From: Nymphaea colorata
Taxonomy: Eukaryota > Streptophyta > Magnoliopsida > Nymphaeales > Nymphaeaceae
Reading direction: 5' to 3'
Length of the DNA: 64,000 nt
NCBI RefSeq assembly: GCF_008831285.2
Contig: NC_045142.1
Coordinates: forward strand, 12,540,716-12,604,715
The translations under genes and the position numbers were made by a program. The notes beneath the pieces are model-generated. The model worked only from the letters and a program-made list of their open reading frames with translations, was not told the origin of the DNA and did no database searches. Positions 11,301 to 26,300 of the stretch are shown piece by piece; position 1 is the first letter of the stretch, and every line of letters begins with the position of its first letter.

Positions 11301-14300
11301 GTAAAATAACGTTCCTACTTTGGTAATGATGAAATTAAAAAAATTATAAAACAGGTTTCTTCCACCAGAAATCGTGACAGGAATTCTAGTTCCCATTTAA
11401 TGGAAGTGTGTTCTGCTTAGAAAGGAAGCATCCTTAACCTAGAAAATGAAGCTCAATTCCCTTCAAAGGAAGCACTTTTTAAGATAGCACTTCCCATGAC
11501 ATTTCAGAAGCACCTCACTTTTTTCTTCTCAAGAATGCTTCCCAATCCCCATGGATACTTCTGCAAGCCCCATGGATACTTCCCTCACATTGTCGCACTA
11601 CTTCACATGATCCTTGCAGAACCCATCTGCCATTGCAACCAAATCCTTTGTGTTGGGTTAACAAGAGAGGGGATTCTCGATTCAACTACACCATCAACAC
11701 TCAATGCCTCAAGACACAAAAAGTAGAGTTAAAATAGAAAAAATAAACATTATTTATCAGTTAAAGCCATAATATCATGATCTACAAGTTATATAGAAGA
11801 AAAATAAGGTTATATATTGATCTGCATATCCATGAGAAAGAGCAGGATAATAAGTAAATTAAAATTGTACATGACAAAGCAACAAGATCTTTGTTCAAAT
11901 TAGAGATAGAGCCCTCACTTTCCTGTATCACCTATGATATCATAGTCAGTTCCTTCCACATTTGACTTTTCCTCTGTGTTCTCCTACATTTGAAGGTAAT
12001 AACATAAGTTTGGAGACAGATTGGATCATAAACTGCTATACCAGAATAAACAAGTAGTAGCAATTAACAAAAAGAGCAAACTTCAAACGCTGAAATCAAA
12101 GAGCAGGAAGAGATAAGTGCAGTACCAGGCTATAGACTTCAACATATTTGTCATTTCCAACACAACTAGATGCTCTTTCATGCATGGACTGCTTCTTCTC
12201 AGTGCAAAATGCCAGCTGAATAAAAATAATGAAGGCAGAGCATCTCAACAAATGCTATTTCCGGATGAAAGATAGATAAATTAACAAATAGTCAAAAGAA
12301 TAACATATACAGGCCTGAAAAGGAATCACCTTCTTATTTTGTATGGACAAAGAAAACAGTTGCAAGAATTGCTAACGAAAGAAGGAAATATTGAATCCTG
12401 TGAAATATTACAATGACCATTACGGTAGTCATGAAGACACATGACAGTAGATTGGGGTTAAAAGATCCTAAAAAAAATATCGTTAGTAAGAATTGCCCGA
12501 ACAAACTGGAAGATGAAGGCTAGCTTCTTTTAAAGCTATGACACTGTCCATATACACAAAGGTGTACAACAACCTTGTTGCTTGTAAAAATCTATGTAAA
12601 ATAATGTCTATGCTTCTATAATAGTTATATACATATATATACCAAGTATGTGTACATTATAATGTATAATATTTGGTACATATGTACATAGGATAAATTA
12701 TATTGGTGTTTCTTTTTCAGTTTTTTGGTATATTATTGATTTTTTTTGTTTCTGGACAATCATAAACAGTAACTGACTTCGTTGGGCTGGCCTGTCAACC
12801 AGTCCCAACTGCTAGATTTCTTCTAGTTCAGCCCTTCCTTTGTGTACAAAAAGGAGGACAACTCCGTCTTGAAGTTCTGCTTTCGCAAGGATATTGGAAT
12901 GGCCTTTTAGGTGTATTTAAGGTTATAATATTGTTTTGTGAGTGTATTTGATCTTCGTTTACAGTGTTGATTTTGGTCTCAAAATGAGTGCAACTTTGAA
13001 GATTTGCAGCAGTTGAAGGCCGATTCTCCAGAAGAATTTTTTAACCAATTTTCTTATCTTTCAAGAGTACAAATCTATCCACATGGCTGATTCATCTCAA
13101 AACAACTCCAACCACTTCAACTTCACTCACGTCTTTGACCTTACTGAAAGCAATTGTCACATGAGCAAGATATTTGGAGACTTATATCAAAGGCCAAGGC
13201 TTGTGAGGATACATAAGAAGTACTATTCTCCAAACCAACTCCTAATGGAGTAGAAAATGCACTTGATGGAGATGAGAGGTTAAACACCATGAAGGATTAT
13301 TATAAGAAGTTACATGAATGAGATAAGCAAAATGTTAAAATCTTGGGTTGGATGCTTAGTAGCAGAGAACCAAAAACTGCCTCTGACCTTCTTTACTATA
13401 AAAAGATTTGTGAGTTTTGGAAACTAAGTAAGACAGGTAAATTGGCCGCCCTTGCATGGTTGTGCTGGTATGATTGTCTATTGACATGGGTACACCAAGG
13501 CAACTGTGTATGTTTGAATCAAGTCTGTGTTAGACACAATCCAGGACATTAAAGTCTAAAAGTTTATGTGGATAGGCTTCGATGACTTCATCTATCGATG
13601 CCATCAGTAGAGTGATTTCCCAAAAGTTTGTCTCTCCCTCATTCCTTATGTAAATCAATGTGATGATCATGAGCAGCAGTGAAGGTGAGGGTGGACAGCC
13701 GGCAACAACCAGGGATGGGTGGCATAGAAGCTGCGGGAGAGGTAAGTCATAGTTTTTCTGGGTTTTGCTATGCAAAACAATTTTTTCCAAACTTACCATG
13801 GAAAAACCTTTTATTTAAGGGAAGAATAGCCTACTAACATCTTTGCTTCTAGGGTGTGTGATAATTTCTCGATTTTTATTTGTTTTCCTCAACTGTTTCT
13901 TCGGCTTCATTTGTTAAAGCAACATGACTTGACCAACGGATTCTGTAAAATAATACTTCTGTTAGAGTGTTCCTATTCACTTGTATATATATATTTTTTT
14001 TACTGTTGAAGTTTCCTATTCTGCTGATTAAACTGAGTGTTCTTGTTAATTAACATTACAGTCATTACCTGGTTCAGTGGCTTCAGATATTCATGTATCC
14101 CGTATTCTATGCCTGTGCCTATGCCTATTTGACCAGTGCAGATGTTGCACATATGACTAAAAAACTGACTTTTTTACATTGTATTGCATACTACATTATG
14201 TCACACTGTGATTGTTATCTATACCTGCACTTTCTGGTCCTTATGACACTGTTAAAAATATGCCATTTATGTCATTTTGTTCCAATAACAGGGAAAGCTG

Positions 14301-17300
14301 CTGAAATTTATAAATATATTGGTATGCAATCCAATGCCACTTAGGAGGATATTTGAAAGAAACTACAATCTACTACAAGTAAATTTCAATGTCTATCGTG
14401 CAAAAGCTAGCTTGGTCTGTAGGATGCTACTTGTTAGCAAATGGGATACATCAAATTCTTGTTTAGAGAGATACATTCTTGTATAGATTGTTAAGATGTG
14501 TTTATATTCAGTTTTAGGTTTAAGAGGGTACTTCTGTAATAACTTTTCCTTTAGATGTTTCTCTTGTAACTTCTCTCTCTCCTCTAGTCTATATAAAGAG
14601 GAGTTAGGGCAGATTTCGAGGTTAATCAAAGATTATTCTTTCTAATCTTATCATGGTATCAGAGCAGCAGCCGTCTCCTCCTCCTTGGCGCGCCGATTGA
14701 GCGGCGCCGCCCGCCGCCTCACCGCGCCCATCGCTGCGCTTCCTCCACCCGCTCGTGTCCACCCATCTCCGCCCGTCGCTGACCTCTCCACCCGACGCCT
14801 CCGCCCGTTGCTGTCTTCTCCGCCCGACGCCTCCGTCAGCTGTTGCAGTCATCTTCGCCGCTGCCCGCCGTGGCTGTCACCTCCGCCCGCCGCCGCCGTC
14901 CGTCGCTGTTGCTTCTCCGCTGCCGCTGCATCGCCTCTGCTGTCTCCACCACTCTCCTCTGCTCCGCCGCTGCTCTGCACGCTGATTTTCCTCTCAGCGT
15001 CTTCGCTGTCGCCTCTGGTACTCTGTTTTCGTTCAGTTCTGTTGTTGCCTCTTCCAGCCGATCAGACTTATGGATTGCTGCCTGTGTTAACTGCTTCATG
15101 ATCAGCATGTTGTCTTTCGATATGTGATTGTCTTCTTTTTGCCTGCACTTCCTATTCCGTGGCTCGTTTTCCTCCATTGTGTTGAGCGATGTCTGAAATT
15201 AGCAGCGGCGCTAATACCTCTTCCTTTGTGTCGTCGGGAGAGATGAAGAGTTCCCCATTTTCCAGCTTTATCACCAAAATGGATGGGGGTAATTACGAGA
15301 TGTGGGCCATGCAAGTAAAAAGAACCTTGATCGCTCATGAGAAGGAACATCTTATATTGGAGCCCGAGCCCGTACAGAAGGTAGGAAAATATACTACTTG
15401 GTTTAAAGATAATTCGTTGGTTATGGTATGGATTGTTGGTACTCTTACTCGAGACATTGCCAATGAAGTCCTGCATAAGGAAAGTGCAAAGGATATGTGG
15501 GATTCCCTTGCAGCCACCTATTCACAAGCAAGGAATGAAACAAGAATTATGCAGCTTCATCATGATATTCATCAGATGCGCCAAGATGGTCGCCCTCTAC
15601 ATACTTATTATTCTAGTCTCAAGTCCATGTTTGAGAGACTAAACAGCTACTTTCCTGCATGTAAGTGTGAACAACAGAAGGCATACAGAGATATGCTTAT
15701 GGTCGGAGTATTTCTGTCTGGATTAGACTCTGTTTATGAATCAGCAAAGAATCAGATGCTCACTAGTCCCTCGATTCCTCCTATTGATGAAGCTTATAGT
15801 AGGCTAAGCAGAATTCCAATCCCTTCATCGACTGTTCTTGATACCACTTCTGCTATGCTTGCTACTCGTGGCAGAGGTGGGTCCCTCTTTGCCAGAGGAC
15901 GAGGATACCGTGGCCGTGGCAATACCCCTTCGCGCCCAGTATGTCAGTTTTGTCATCGCATTGGTCACACTGTGGATAAGTGTTGGCAGAAACATGGTCG
16001 TCCAGCTGTTGCCAATCAGACTGTTTTTACTGATTCTCCAGAGCAGCCTAAGACTCAGCATCCTGTTTCCTCCAGTGAGTTACGTGCAGATGATATTATC
16101 TCTCAGTTGAGACACTTGATTGGAGATAGACCTCAACAAGCTCCTGATCCGACCACCTCTACTATCACTACTGCTGCCAGTGCATCTTCATCTGGTATGT
16201 ATTCTGACACTACAGATTGGCTCATTGATTCGGGTGCATCGACACATCTCTGTGGAGACAAGGCACAGTTTACTTCTTATGTCCCTACTCCACCTGGTCG
16301 CTCGGTTATTCTAGCAGATGGCAAATATTCTCCCGTTGTTGGACTTGGAGAGGTCCAACTTACTTCATCATTACCATTGCAACATGTTCTTCATGCACCA
16401 GAATTCCCACATAGCCTACTATCTATCAGTCAGATTACCAGAGATTTAAACTGTCGTGCGATATTTGACTCCTCTTCTCTTGTGTTTCAGGATATACTGA
16501 CGGGCAGGGTGATTGGCAGTGGCCGTGAACAGGGAGGTCTTTACAGGCTAGTGCATCCCTTTCCCTTTGCTGGGTCTACCTCTGCAGGGTCGTCCTCATC
16601 CTCGGCTTATACTTGGCATTTACGTTTTGGACATCTACCGTTTCAGAAACTGCTGCATGTTCTTCCTCAGCTGTCTCCTAAGTCTTCCTTTCAATGCGAG
16701 TCTTGTCAGTTGGGCAAACACCATCGGTCATCCTTTCCTCCGCGGCCCAGTCGAAGTAGCCATTATGTGTTTGAGTTACTTCATTTTGATGTTTGGGGTC
16801 CGAGTCGTACACCTGCTCTTCAAGGTCATCGATATTATCTTGTTGCTGTCGATGACTATAGTCGTGTTAGTTGGGTTTTTCTTATGAAGCATAAATCTGA
16901 AGTGGGTCATGTAATCAAAAATTTTATCAATGAAATTCTGACTCAGTTTGATACTTGTGTCAAAATTGTGCGCTCTGACAATGCTCTTGAGTTCTGTGCT
17001 TCCTCTTTGGAACAATTTTTCAGGGATAAGGGTATCATCCACCAAACTTCTTGTGCCTATACCTCCCAACAAAATGGGGTTGCTGAACGGAAACACCGTC
17101 ATATTCTTGATGTTGCCAGAACCATTATCATACATAGCCATGTTCCCCATTCTTACTGGGGCGATGCTGTTCTCACAGCCTGCTATCTTATTAATCGTAT
17201 GTCGTCATCTGTGTTGGGAGACCTTATTCCTATCTCTGTACTCTTTCCTGACAGAGACTTGTTTTCTGTTCCACCTCGTGTTTTTGGATGTGTTGCCTTT

Positions 17301-20300
17301 GTTCAGTTGCTTGGTCCTGGGCGAGATAAGTTGTCTCCTCGGGCCATCAAAACGATCTTTGTTGGTTATTCCCGCACTCAAAAGGGATATCGATGTTATG
17401 ATCCTTCTACTCGTCGGTATTATGTGAGTGCTGATGTTACATTTTTTGAATCAACCTCTTTCTTCTCCCCAAATGGAACTCAATTAAGGGCGCCTGAATT
17501 AAATGATGAAGTCCAATTTCCTCTACCTCTCATGAGTTGTCCAAACCCAGTTGATCCACGTTTTGGGGCTGTCTACCAACGTCGTACTAAGCCTGCTGCG
17601 CCTGTTCAATGTGCACCTGTGCCTTCACCCAGCACGCCCAAGGTAATTCCTGACACAAACTCAACTGACAATGTTTTATGTAATGATGACATAGGAGTAT
17701 GTCACGAGCATGTTCCTGCTCCTAATGAACTTGATATGCCCATTGCTCAAAGGAAAGGCAAACGCAGTTGCACTTTGCATCCTATCTCTGGTCATTTATC
17801 CATGGATAGACTCACCCCTATGTACCGACAGTTTGTCAAGGGGCTGTCGGCTATTGCTCTTCCACAGAATCCCATGGATGCTCTCTCTGATCCCAAATGG
17901 GCAGCAGCTATGCAAGAAGAGATGGATGCTCTTCAGTCTAGAGGCACCTGGACACTTGTTACTCCTTCAGCTGATGCAGCCATTGTTGGTTGCAGATGGG
18001 TCTTTACTATCAAATACAGAGCAGATGGCAGTATTGACAGATATAAGGCTCGTCTGGTTACAAAAGGCTATACCCAAACTTATGGGGTTGATTATTATGA
18101 TACCTTCTCTCCTGTGGCACGACATGCTTCTTTACGGATTCTCCTTGCTGTGGCTGTCAGCAAGAATTGGTCCCTCTCACAGCTTGATGTCAAAAATGCC
18201 TTTCTCTATGGTGACTTACATGAAGAAGTGTATATGCAGCAACCACCAGGGTTTGTTGCTGAGGGGGAGTGTCAGAAAGTGTGCAGATTGAGAAAGGCGA
18301 TTTATGGTCTGAAACAGAGTCCTCGAGCTTGGTTTCAGAAATTGTCAGAGAATATTGAGAATGAGGGCTTCAGACGTTCTTCGGCTGACCATTCCCTCTT
18401 TGTCAAGAAGACTTCTACAGGTACGGTGATAGTTCTTGTCTATGTTGATGATATCATTGTTACAGGGGATGATGATCAGGGGATTTCCAACATCAAGGAT
18501 GTCCTTGGACAACACTTTGTCACCAAGGACCTTGGTGAACTACGTTATTTCCTTGGTATTGAGTTTGCCAGAAATCAAAAGGGCCTTATCATGTGCCAGA
18601 GGAAATACGTTACTGATGTTTTGCAAGAGACAGGGATGCTGGGGTGTCGGCCTGCATCCACGCCTATGGATATCAATACCCGCTTGTATGATGATGATAC
18701 TGAAGATGTTGATGCGAGACAGTATAGAGGGATTGTTGGGAAGCTCCTATACATCACTGTTACTCGACCTGACATTGCCTATGCTGTTAGCAGAGTGAGT
18801 CAATTTATGGATAAGCCCAAGAAAGTTCATTGGGATGCTGCTATGATGATTCTTAGGTATCTAAAGAATTCACCAGGAACGGGACTCTTCTTTCAGAATG
18901 GTACCTCACTCACTATATCTGTGTATGTTGATGCCGACTATGCAGGATGCCCCTCGGACAGAAAATCCACTACTGGATTTTGTGTGTTTATTGGATCCAA
19001 CTTGGTTACATGGAAGAGTAAGAAGCAAACTATGGTTGCCAGATCCAGTGCAGAATCTGAGTATAGAGCTATGGCTCAGGGTACTGCTGAAGTTATGTGG
19101 GTTAGATCCCTGATGTTGGATCTTATTGTCGAAGTGCCTCTTCCTATGCAACTGTTATGTGATAACAAAGCTGCACTGTTTATTGCTAATAATCCGGCTT
19201 TTCATGAAAGAACCAAGCATGTTGAAGTAGATTGTCACTATACTAGAGACATGATTCAAAAGGGGTTTGTAAGTACCTCACACATTTCAACTACAGGGCA
19301 AACGGCTGATATCTTTACTAAGGCTCTTGCAAGGGGACCATTCCAAAGCTGCTGTTCCAAGTTGAGCCTATTTGACATATACGCTCCAACTTGAGGGGGA
19401 GTGTTAAGATGTGTTTATATTCAGTTTTAGGTTTAAGAGGGTACTTCTGTAATAACTTTTCCTTTAGATGTTTCTCTTGTAACTTCTCTCTCTCCTCTAG
19501 TCTATATAAAGAGGAGTTAGGGGAGATTTCGAGGTTAATCAAAGATTATTCTTTCTAATCTTATCATAGATCAAAAGGAAGTTGCAGCCTTGAGAAAGAT
19601 ATCCATGCCTTACTGAATTTTATCTTCATCTTGTTATCAATAGAAGAAATATAATTCCAACAAGTTTAGCATTTTGTACATCACTTGTGCATATAGCTAT
19701 CAAGTGTTAACATTAGTAAGTTGTATGCTTCTATCCAAATGTCGCATTCTTGTTTTTTTTTTCAGGATTCCTGTTGAAGTTGTAGTTAAGTAAATTCAAC
19801 TTCTGTTTAAGTTGTGCACATCCATGTTCCTCTTTTATTGAATTTTCCTATTTATTATATTTTCTTGTTTTCATTACTTTTATTGTAGTATGGCAAGTAA
19901 AAGAAAGAAAATCTCTAAGACTACTACAAGTTCAAGTTGATATAACCACACAAGACCTAAGAGAAGCTATGGGTCTTGAACACAGAGCTGATAGAACCTG
20001 TTCTATTCTAATATGTAAGGTTTGTTGCATATTCTTGTAACTTCTGTTTTATATTGGAAGGTATTGCTGTCCTGTGTTTTGTACCAAAGGTTTTAATATG
20101 AAGTGAATGAAATTAAGGCATATCCCACATTGCCAATTGTGATCTTCCAGCACCTCTTTCTTATGCTATCTCATTCTGTTCTTGCAGTTAGAAGATTTAA
20201 GTGAATATCTCCTTCATATAGTACATAGTGAATGCAATCAGAAGCAAGTTTCTATTTAAGCTTGAAACACATTTATTGTTTAATGAGTGTCCCTTGAGGA

Positions 20301-23300
20301 GTAAGAACCTACATTTCTGAGTGTTGTTTTTATGCTCAATTTTCCCCATTGATGACTATCATTTCACTGAGCAAATCCTGCTAAAAGCATTCACGCGACT
20401 ACAGAACATTTAGTGAAACCTACTGCCTTTTACCATAAACACAGGCAATAATTAAACGGGTACATATGAAACAGACATGAAGTTTCAGCTTATGCATGTA
20501 AGGTAGAAATTAGTATTGGCAATTCCTTCAAATGTTTACAGCTGTGAGCAAGGAAAGCATTTCTTGCGCACAGGGTCATATACTAAAAACAAGATCGCCT
20601 AGTAGAATTAACTAAGAGAAATGACATGGCAAAGAAAGATCTACTTCTACCACATACCCTCCACTGAAAATTAAGACATAGGGTGAATATTATTGTCACC
20701 CAAGTTCACAAATGGATTCTAATTGCAAGCAACCAGTATATAGTATATGATAATACCAATTTGTTGATAAGAAACTCTGATAACAAGAGACATGGGCAGT
20801 AAATACCATCTGCAACTTTTGATGTATTAGGCATGAAGAAAGATCAATGACACCATTATTAACCATTCTTGGTAATGGTTGTGATTCTTCCCAGCACCAA
20901 CGCACTTCTCGAACAAATTCTATCCAGAGAACAGATATTGCTGTTGATGCAACAAAAAAACAAAAAGCTGCTTTAGAAAATTAGGCACATAGCATGAGAT
21001 TGAACTCCTATTCAAGTAAATGAACAGCAGAAAACTTTTCCGCAGGATGTGTTGAAAGTTCTACTCAAAAATAGGAACGCTGCTGTTCTAAAAATATATT
21101 ATTTCAAAAGAGAGGGGAGGAAAGAAATCATATAGCATATAACCGCACCATTGACACATACCTCGAATATTGCACATTCCAAACCAGAGGGAATGCAAGC
21201 AAAATTGTGCAAACAGTGATTCAAGTGGAGCACCTTTTATAGCTTTAGACAACTTATGTTCACTATCTCCAGCAGAAGGCACTGACGACCCTGCCACCGG
21301 ATGAAGCAACAAGTGAGCTAGCATATTAACTGGTTTGTCAAGTCTGCCACTTTTTTTTATTATAGTAAAAGAAAAATGGATCATATATCTACCAAAATCC
21401 TGATACGATGAAACAGAAGCACCAGTGCAGACAGCTTTAAGCATGACACAATAGAACAAAGTGGAACAATAGGGCAAGGTAGAGACAGTTCACATTATGC
21501 CGATAAAACAAAAAAAGAATATAAGCTAGAACTGAATTCCATGTTGTAGAAACACGAGCACAGAGAAAGAGAATACGAGAAACACGATGTAACGTGGAAA
21601 AACCCTCAACAAGAGGAAAAAAAACCACGGATGAGGAGGAGCTGGTTGCCCACTAGCCACCAGACTCTCTCTCTTAAGATTCCATTACACATAAGGATTA
21701 GGGTTACACGACTTAAGTAATGCCCAACAAGGGCTACAAGATGGATCGGGTATGGATCCGGACCCGGTCCCGAGACCCGTCTAACATACTTCAACACTCC
21801 CTCTCAAGTTGGGCATACATATCAAACATGCCCAACTTGGATACATTTCTCTCGAACGAAGTAGAGGATAGAGCCTTCGTCAGAACATCGGCGGTTTGGT
21901 CTTCACACTTCATGTAAGGTAGGATTAATTCCTTAGCATCAATCCTTTCACGAATGAAGTGACGGTCAATCTCAACATGCTTTGTTCTGTCGTGTAGAAC
22001 AGGGTTGTTGGCTAAATTGATTGCAGACTTGTTATCACAGTACATCTTCATAGGTCCTTCAATCTTTATTCCAATATCAGTCAGCAATATTTTCAACCAT
22101 AGTAACTCTGACACTCCCATAGCAGCGGCTCTATATTCTGCCTCTACACTAGATCGAGAACATACATCCTGTCTCTTGCTCCTCCATACGACAAGGTTTC
22201 CTCCCAAGTAGATACAATACCCTGTAGTAGACCGTCTGGTATCAGCACAACCTGCCCAGTCTGCATCTGAATACCCCTCGATCTCTACAGTCTCTTGTTT
22301 CACATACAAGAGTCCCTTGCCAGGATTTCTCTTCAAGTACCATAATACTCTATCCACAACCTTCATATGTGCATCAGTAGGAGCATGCATGAATTGACTC
22401 AATACATTCACCGCAAAAGTGATATCTGGTCTCGTGAGGGTAAGATAAATCAACTTCCCAACCAGACGTTGATATCTTCCCTTAGCTTCTTCACATAGCA
22501 GCTCTCCATCTCTAAGGCTCAACTTGTGTCCAGTGTCAAGTGGGGTAGAAGCAGGTCTACACCCCAATTTGCCAGTCTCTTCCAACAGATCTAATGTGTA
22601 TTTCCTTTGGTTTAACACAAGGCCGGTACTAGATCTAGCAATCTCAATACCAAGAAAATACTTCAGCTTGCCAAGATCCTTGAGATCAAATTTCATAGCC
22701 AGTAACCCTTTCAACTTGATGATCTCCTCCTCATCATTACCTGTGACAATCATGTCATCCACATAGACAAGTAAAAGAGTGACCCTGGCCCTCCTTTTTC
22801 TTCACAAATAGAGTGTGGTCTCCATTCCCTTGATTGTACCCATGATGTTGCATCACTCGTCTCAGTCGTTTGAACCATGCTCTGGGCGATTGCTTGAGAC
22901 CATATAAGGCCTTTTTCAGCTTACAACATTTCTCTGGTTCTTCATATCCTGGAGGCATGCACATATGCACTTCTTCTTCGAGATCACCATTGAGGAATGC
23001 ATTCTTAACGTCAAGTTAGTACATCTTCCACTCCATCACAGCTAAGGACATAACAACTTTAACTGTCTTCATTTTTACAACGGGAGCAAAGGTCTCCAAG
23101 TAATCAATCCCATATTTTTGGCTAAACCCCTTGGCCACAAGACGAGCTTTGTATCTTTCAACACTTCCATCTGGTTTGTACTTGATAGTATACACCCACT
23201 TGGATCCAACCAAGTGAGCCGCCTCAGGAATCTTCACAACTTCCCATGTCATGTTTCTTCTCAAGGCTTCCATTTCTTCTTTCATAGCATCAGCCCACTT

Positions 23301-26300
23301 GGAATCACTTTGAGCATCAGCAACAGACCTGGGAATCACAGCCAAAGAAAGAGAAGATACAAAACACTTGTAATCCTTGCTAAGTCTGGAATAAGATACA
23401 AAATTACTAATCGGGTGTTGAGTACATGACCTGACACCCTTTCTCAGGGCAATGGGAAGATCTTCATTTTTCTTTTCAATCTCATCTTGAGTCTTCGAGG
23501 TAGGACTTGGTTCATCCAGAGAAGGAATGGCATTGGGATTGGAAGTAGATCTCGCACCACAAGTCACCTCCTCTATCCGAGCACCTCGTCTGGAGTAGAC
23601 CTGTCCAAACAACCGCTGGCCTTCCTTCTCAGTTCTAGGGTCACACCTGTTAGAATACAATGTTATAGGGAACCGGGTCCGGATATGGACCCGGTACCCA
23701 TGGGCGCGGGAACCGAGGATGGGCTCGGTTCCCTAGGCGGACCTCTCTTCCTCCCTCTTTTAATTCTAGTCACTTATTGTAATCGTTGATTAAGTGAATG
23801 AAGTTTTCTCTCTCCTAGGGTTGCGGTTTTGCCCCTAGGTTAGAGCTTCCCTGTGGTTTTTCACCTCTTTCTGAGGTTTTCCACGTAAATCCTGTGTGGC
23901 TTTTCTTTCTCTTCTTTCGATGCGTGTTTCTACATGGTATCAGAGCCAAAATCGTGTTGTTTGGCTTCTTTGTTCGTTTGTGATTTAGGGTTTTCTTGGA
24001 ACCCTAAGTCTGAACCCTAAATCCTCGCAGACGCAGCCCGCTGTCGCCTGCCCACCGTCGCAGCCCGACGTCGCCTGGCGTGCGCCCCCGTCGTCGCCAG
24101 GACCGCCGACGCAGCTCTCTGTTCTGCCGCTGCCCATCCTCGTCCTGTGCTTTTCTGGTATTCTCTGATTGTTGGATTTCTTTTGTAGACGTTATGGCTG
24201 AAGAGATGACCTCCAAGTCCGATGTTACCTTTGACACGGGCAGCAATACCAAGAGCGAAAATGTGCCTGTTCAAGTCACCTCTATTCGGCTGAACAAAGA
24301 CAATTATCTCTCTTGGTCTGCTGCGCTTGAAATTGGGATCATTAGTCACGGTCGTCTGCCCTATATCACTGGGGAGAAACCTGCGCCTAGTAAAACTGAT
24401 CCTGGATAGGCGACTTGGGCGTTGGAAGATAGTCAAGTTAAGGTTTGGATTATTAGTTCTGTTTCTGCTGATATTCAGCCCCTTATTTTGCGAAAGTTGA
24501 CCTCATATGACATGTGGACTGTGCTTGCGAGGATGTATGGCCGTAAAAAGAGAGTCCTGTGTACATACCAGATTAAACGCAACATCTATTCTCTTAAACA
24601 GGGTGACTTGTCTGTGGCATCTTTCTATGCAGCCCTGAAGACTAAATGGAAGGAACTGGATTATCATGTGAATGATGACTGGAATCGTGGTTCTGATCAT
24701 GAACTGTACTGGCAGAAAGAATGGATGGACCACACTTTTATCTTTCTGGGAGGTCTGCGTGATGAGTTTGAATCCATTAGGAGTCAAATTCTTAATTGTG
24801 ATGAGACCCCTGGAATTGAGGAGGTGTATACCCGGGTGGAATCTGAGGAACAACGTCGTCAAGTGATGCATATTGACTCTAATCATGGTAGTTCACCCTC
24901 TGCTTTTGTTAGCCGTGCTCCAGGGACTGGGCAGCGTACTATTCAGCGATGCAGTCATTGTAACAAGTTGGGACACTCTGTTGATTTTTGTTGGGATCTT
25001 CATCTTGAGAAGAGGCTCACCCGTGGTCGTCCTCCCTCTGGTAGGCGGGGTCCTCCTGTGCCTGATACTAGCTCTCCCGGTGTTGAAAAACTGAAGCTTT
25101 CCTTGACCAAATCAAGGAATTACAAGCTTACATCAGCCGATTATCTACTACTAAGGAGGAAGCCTCCACGTATGAGGGAGCTCAGTTAGCCCAAGCTCTT
25201 GTTGCCACAAGTGATCAAGGTAATTCCTTACTTGGTGATTGGGTAGTGGACAGTGGAGCTACTCATCATATGACAGGGAACCCTAAGATGTTTCAAGAGT
25301 ACAAATTGTCTTCAGGGCAGCAACGAGTATCTATGGCTGATGGGTCCTCGATCTCTGTGGCTGGAAAAGGGAGTTTGTCCTTATTAAATAAATATCTTCT
25401 GCATAATGCTCTTCATGTTCCCAATATTCCTGTGAATTTGTTATCTGTCAGTAGTATCACCAAAGAGCTCAATTGTAATCTAATTTTCTCTGCTGATCAT
25501 TGTACCCTGCAGGACTTGGTGACGGGAAAGAAGATTGGGATTGGTTCGGTTATTGATGGCCTCTACAGACTGCCCGTACAGGTTGCCTCTGCTCTCATTT
25601 CAGCCACTAGCAGACAGTTGACGGGCGTGGAGGACAGGTCTAGCATTATGAGATGGCACGAGCGCCTTGGACATCTCCCATTCCAGTTGATTAAGAAGTT
25701 GTTTCCTAGGTTGTTTACTTCTGTTTCCATGGACTCCTTCACATGTGAAGTGTGTCAGCTTGCTAAGCATGTTAGGGCTTTGTACCCTATTTCTATCAAT
25801 AAAACCACTCGTCCTTTTGCCTTGGTTCACTCTGATGTTTGGGGTCCTTCGGAAGTACCCACTTGTCATGGTTTCCATTACTTTATGACTCTGATTGATG
25901 ACTACTCCCGTTGTACGTTCGTGTACTTGTTGAAAGAACGCAGTGAGGTTCCTGTCGTTGTCAAAAATTTTGTTGTCTTTGCCGAGAATCAATTTCAGAC
26001 CTCTGTTCAGACTTCCGTACTGATAATGCCAGGGAGTATGTCTCACAATCCCTTGATGACTTCCTGCGGGGCAAGGGTATTGTTCATGAGACGTCCTGTA
26101 GTTATACTTCTCCTCAAAATGGTGTGGCGGAACGTAAAAATCGCCATTTATTAGATGTCACCCGAGCTATTATGTTCCACAGGCACATTCCTAAGCGCTA
26201 TTGGGGCGATGCTCTCCTCACTAGTGCCCACCTCATCAACCGTATGCCGACTCGTGTGTTGAATGGCCGTACTTCTTACTCTGTGCTCAGTCCCACTCAT

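Larger units (their letters stand above)
14489..19566 (+). mobile_element. Copia-1: complete Ty1/copia retrotransposon
   Basis: 5078 bp. LTRs 14489-14653 and 19402-19566 begin TGTTAAGATG and end CTTATCA. The 5-bp target duplication TAGAT lies at 14484-14488 and 19567-19571. The primer site follows the left LTR directly and a purine tract precedes the right LTR. One long gag-pol frame is open throughout. The LTRs differ at one base (the C in GGGCAG at left is G at right), so the insertion is recent. It lies antisense in the host gene intron between exons 14 and 15. Short LTRs recall the Ale/Retrofit type, but the lineage was not tested. Confidence 0.97.

Noticed and set aside
14685-15101. 138-aa open frame in the Copia-1 leader
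   Set aside because: Pro/Ser/Arg-rich product of GC-rich repeats, not conserved in the other copia elements.
25060-25260. Programmed frameshift between Gag and protease in Copia-3
   Set aside because: The close relative Copia-2 reads through the same place in one frame, so a mutation is simpler.
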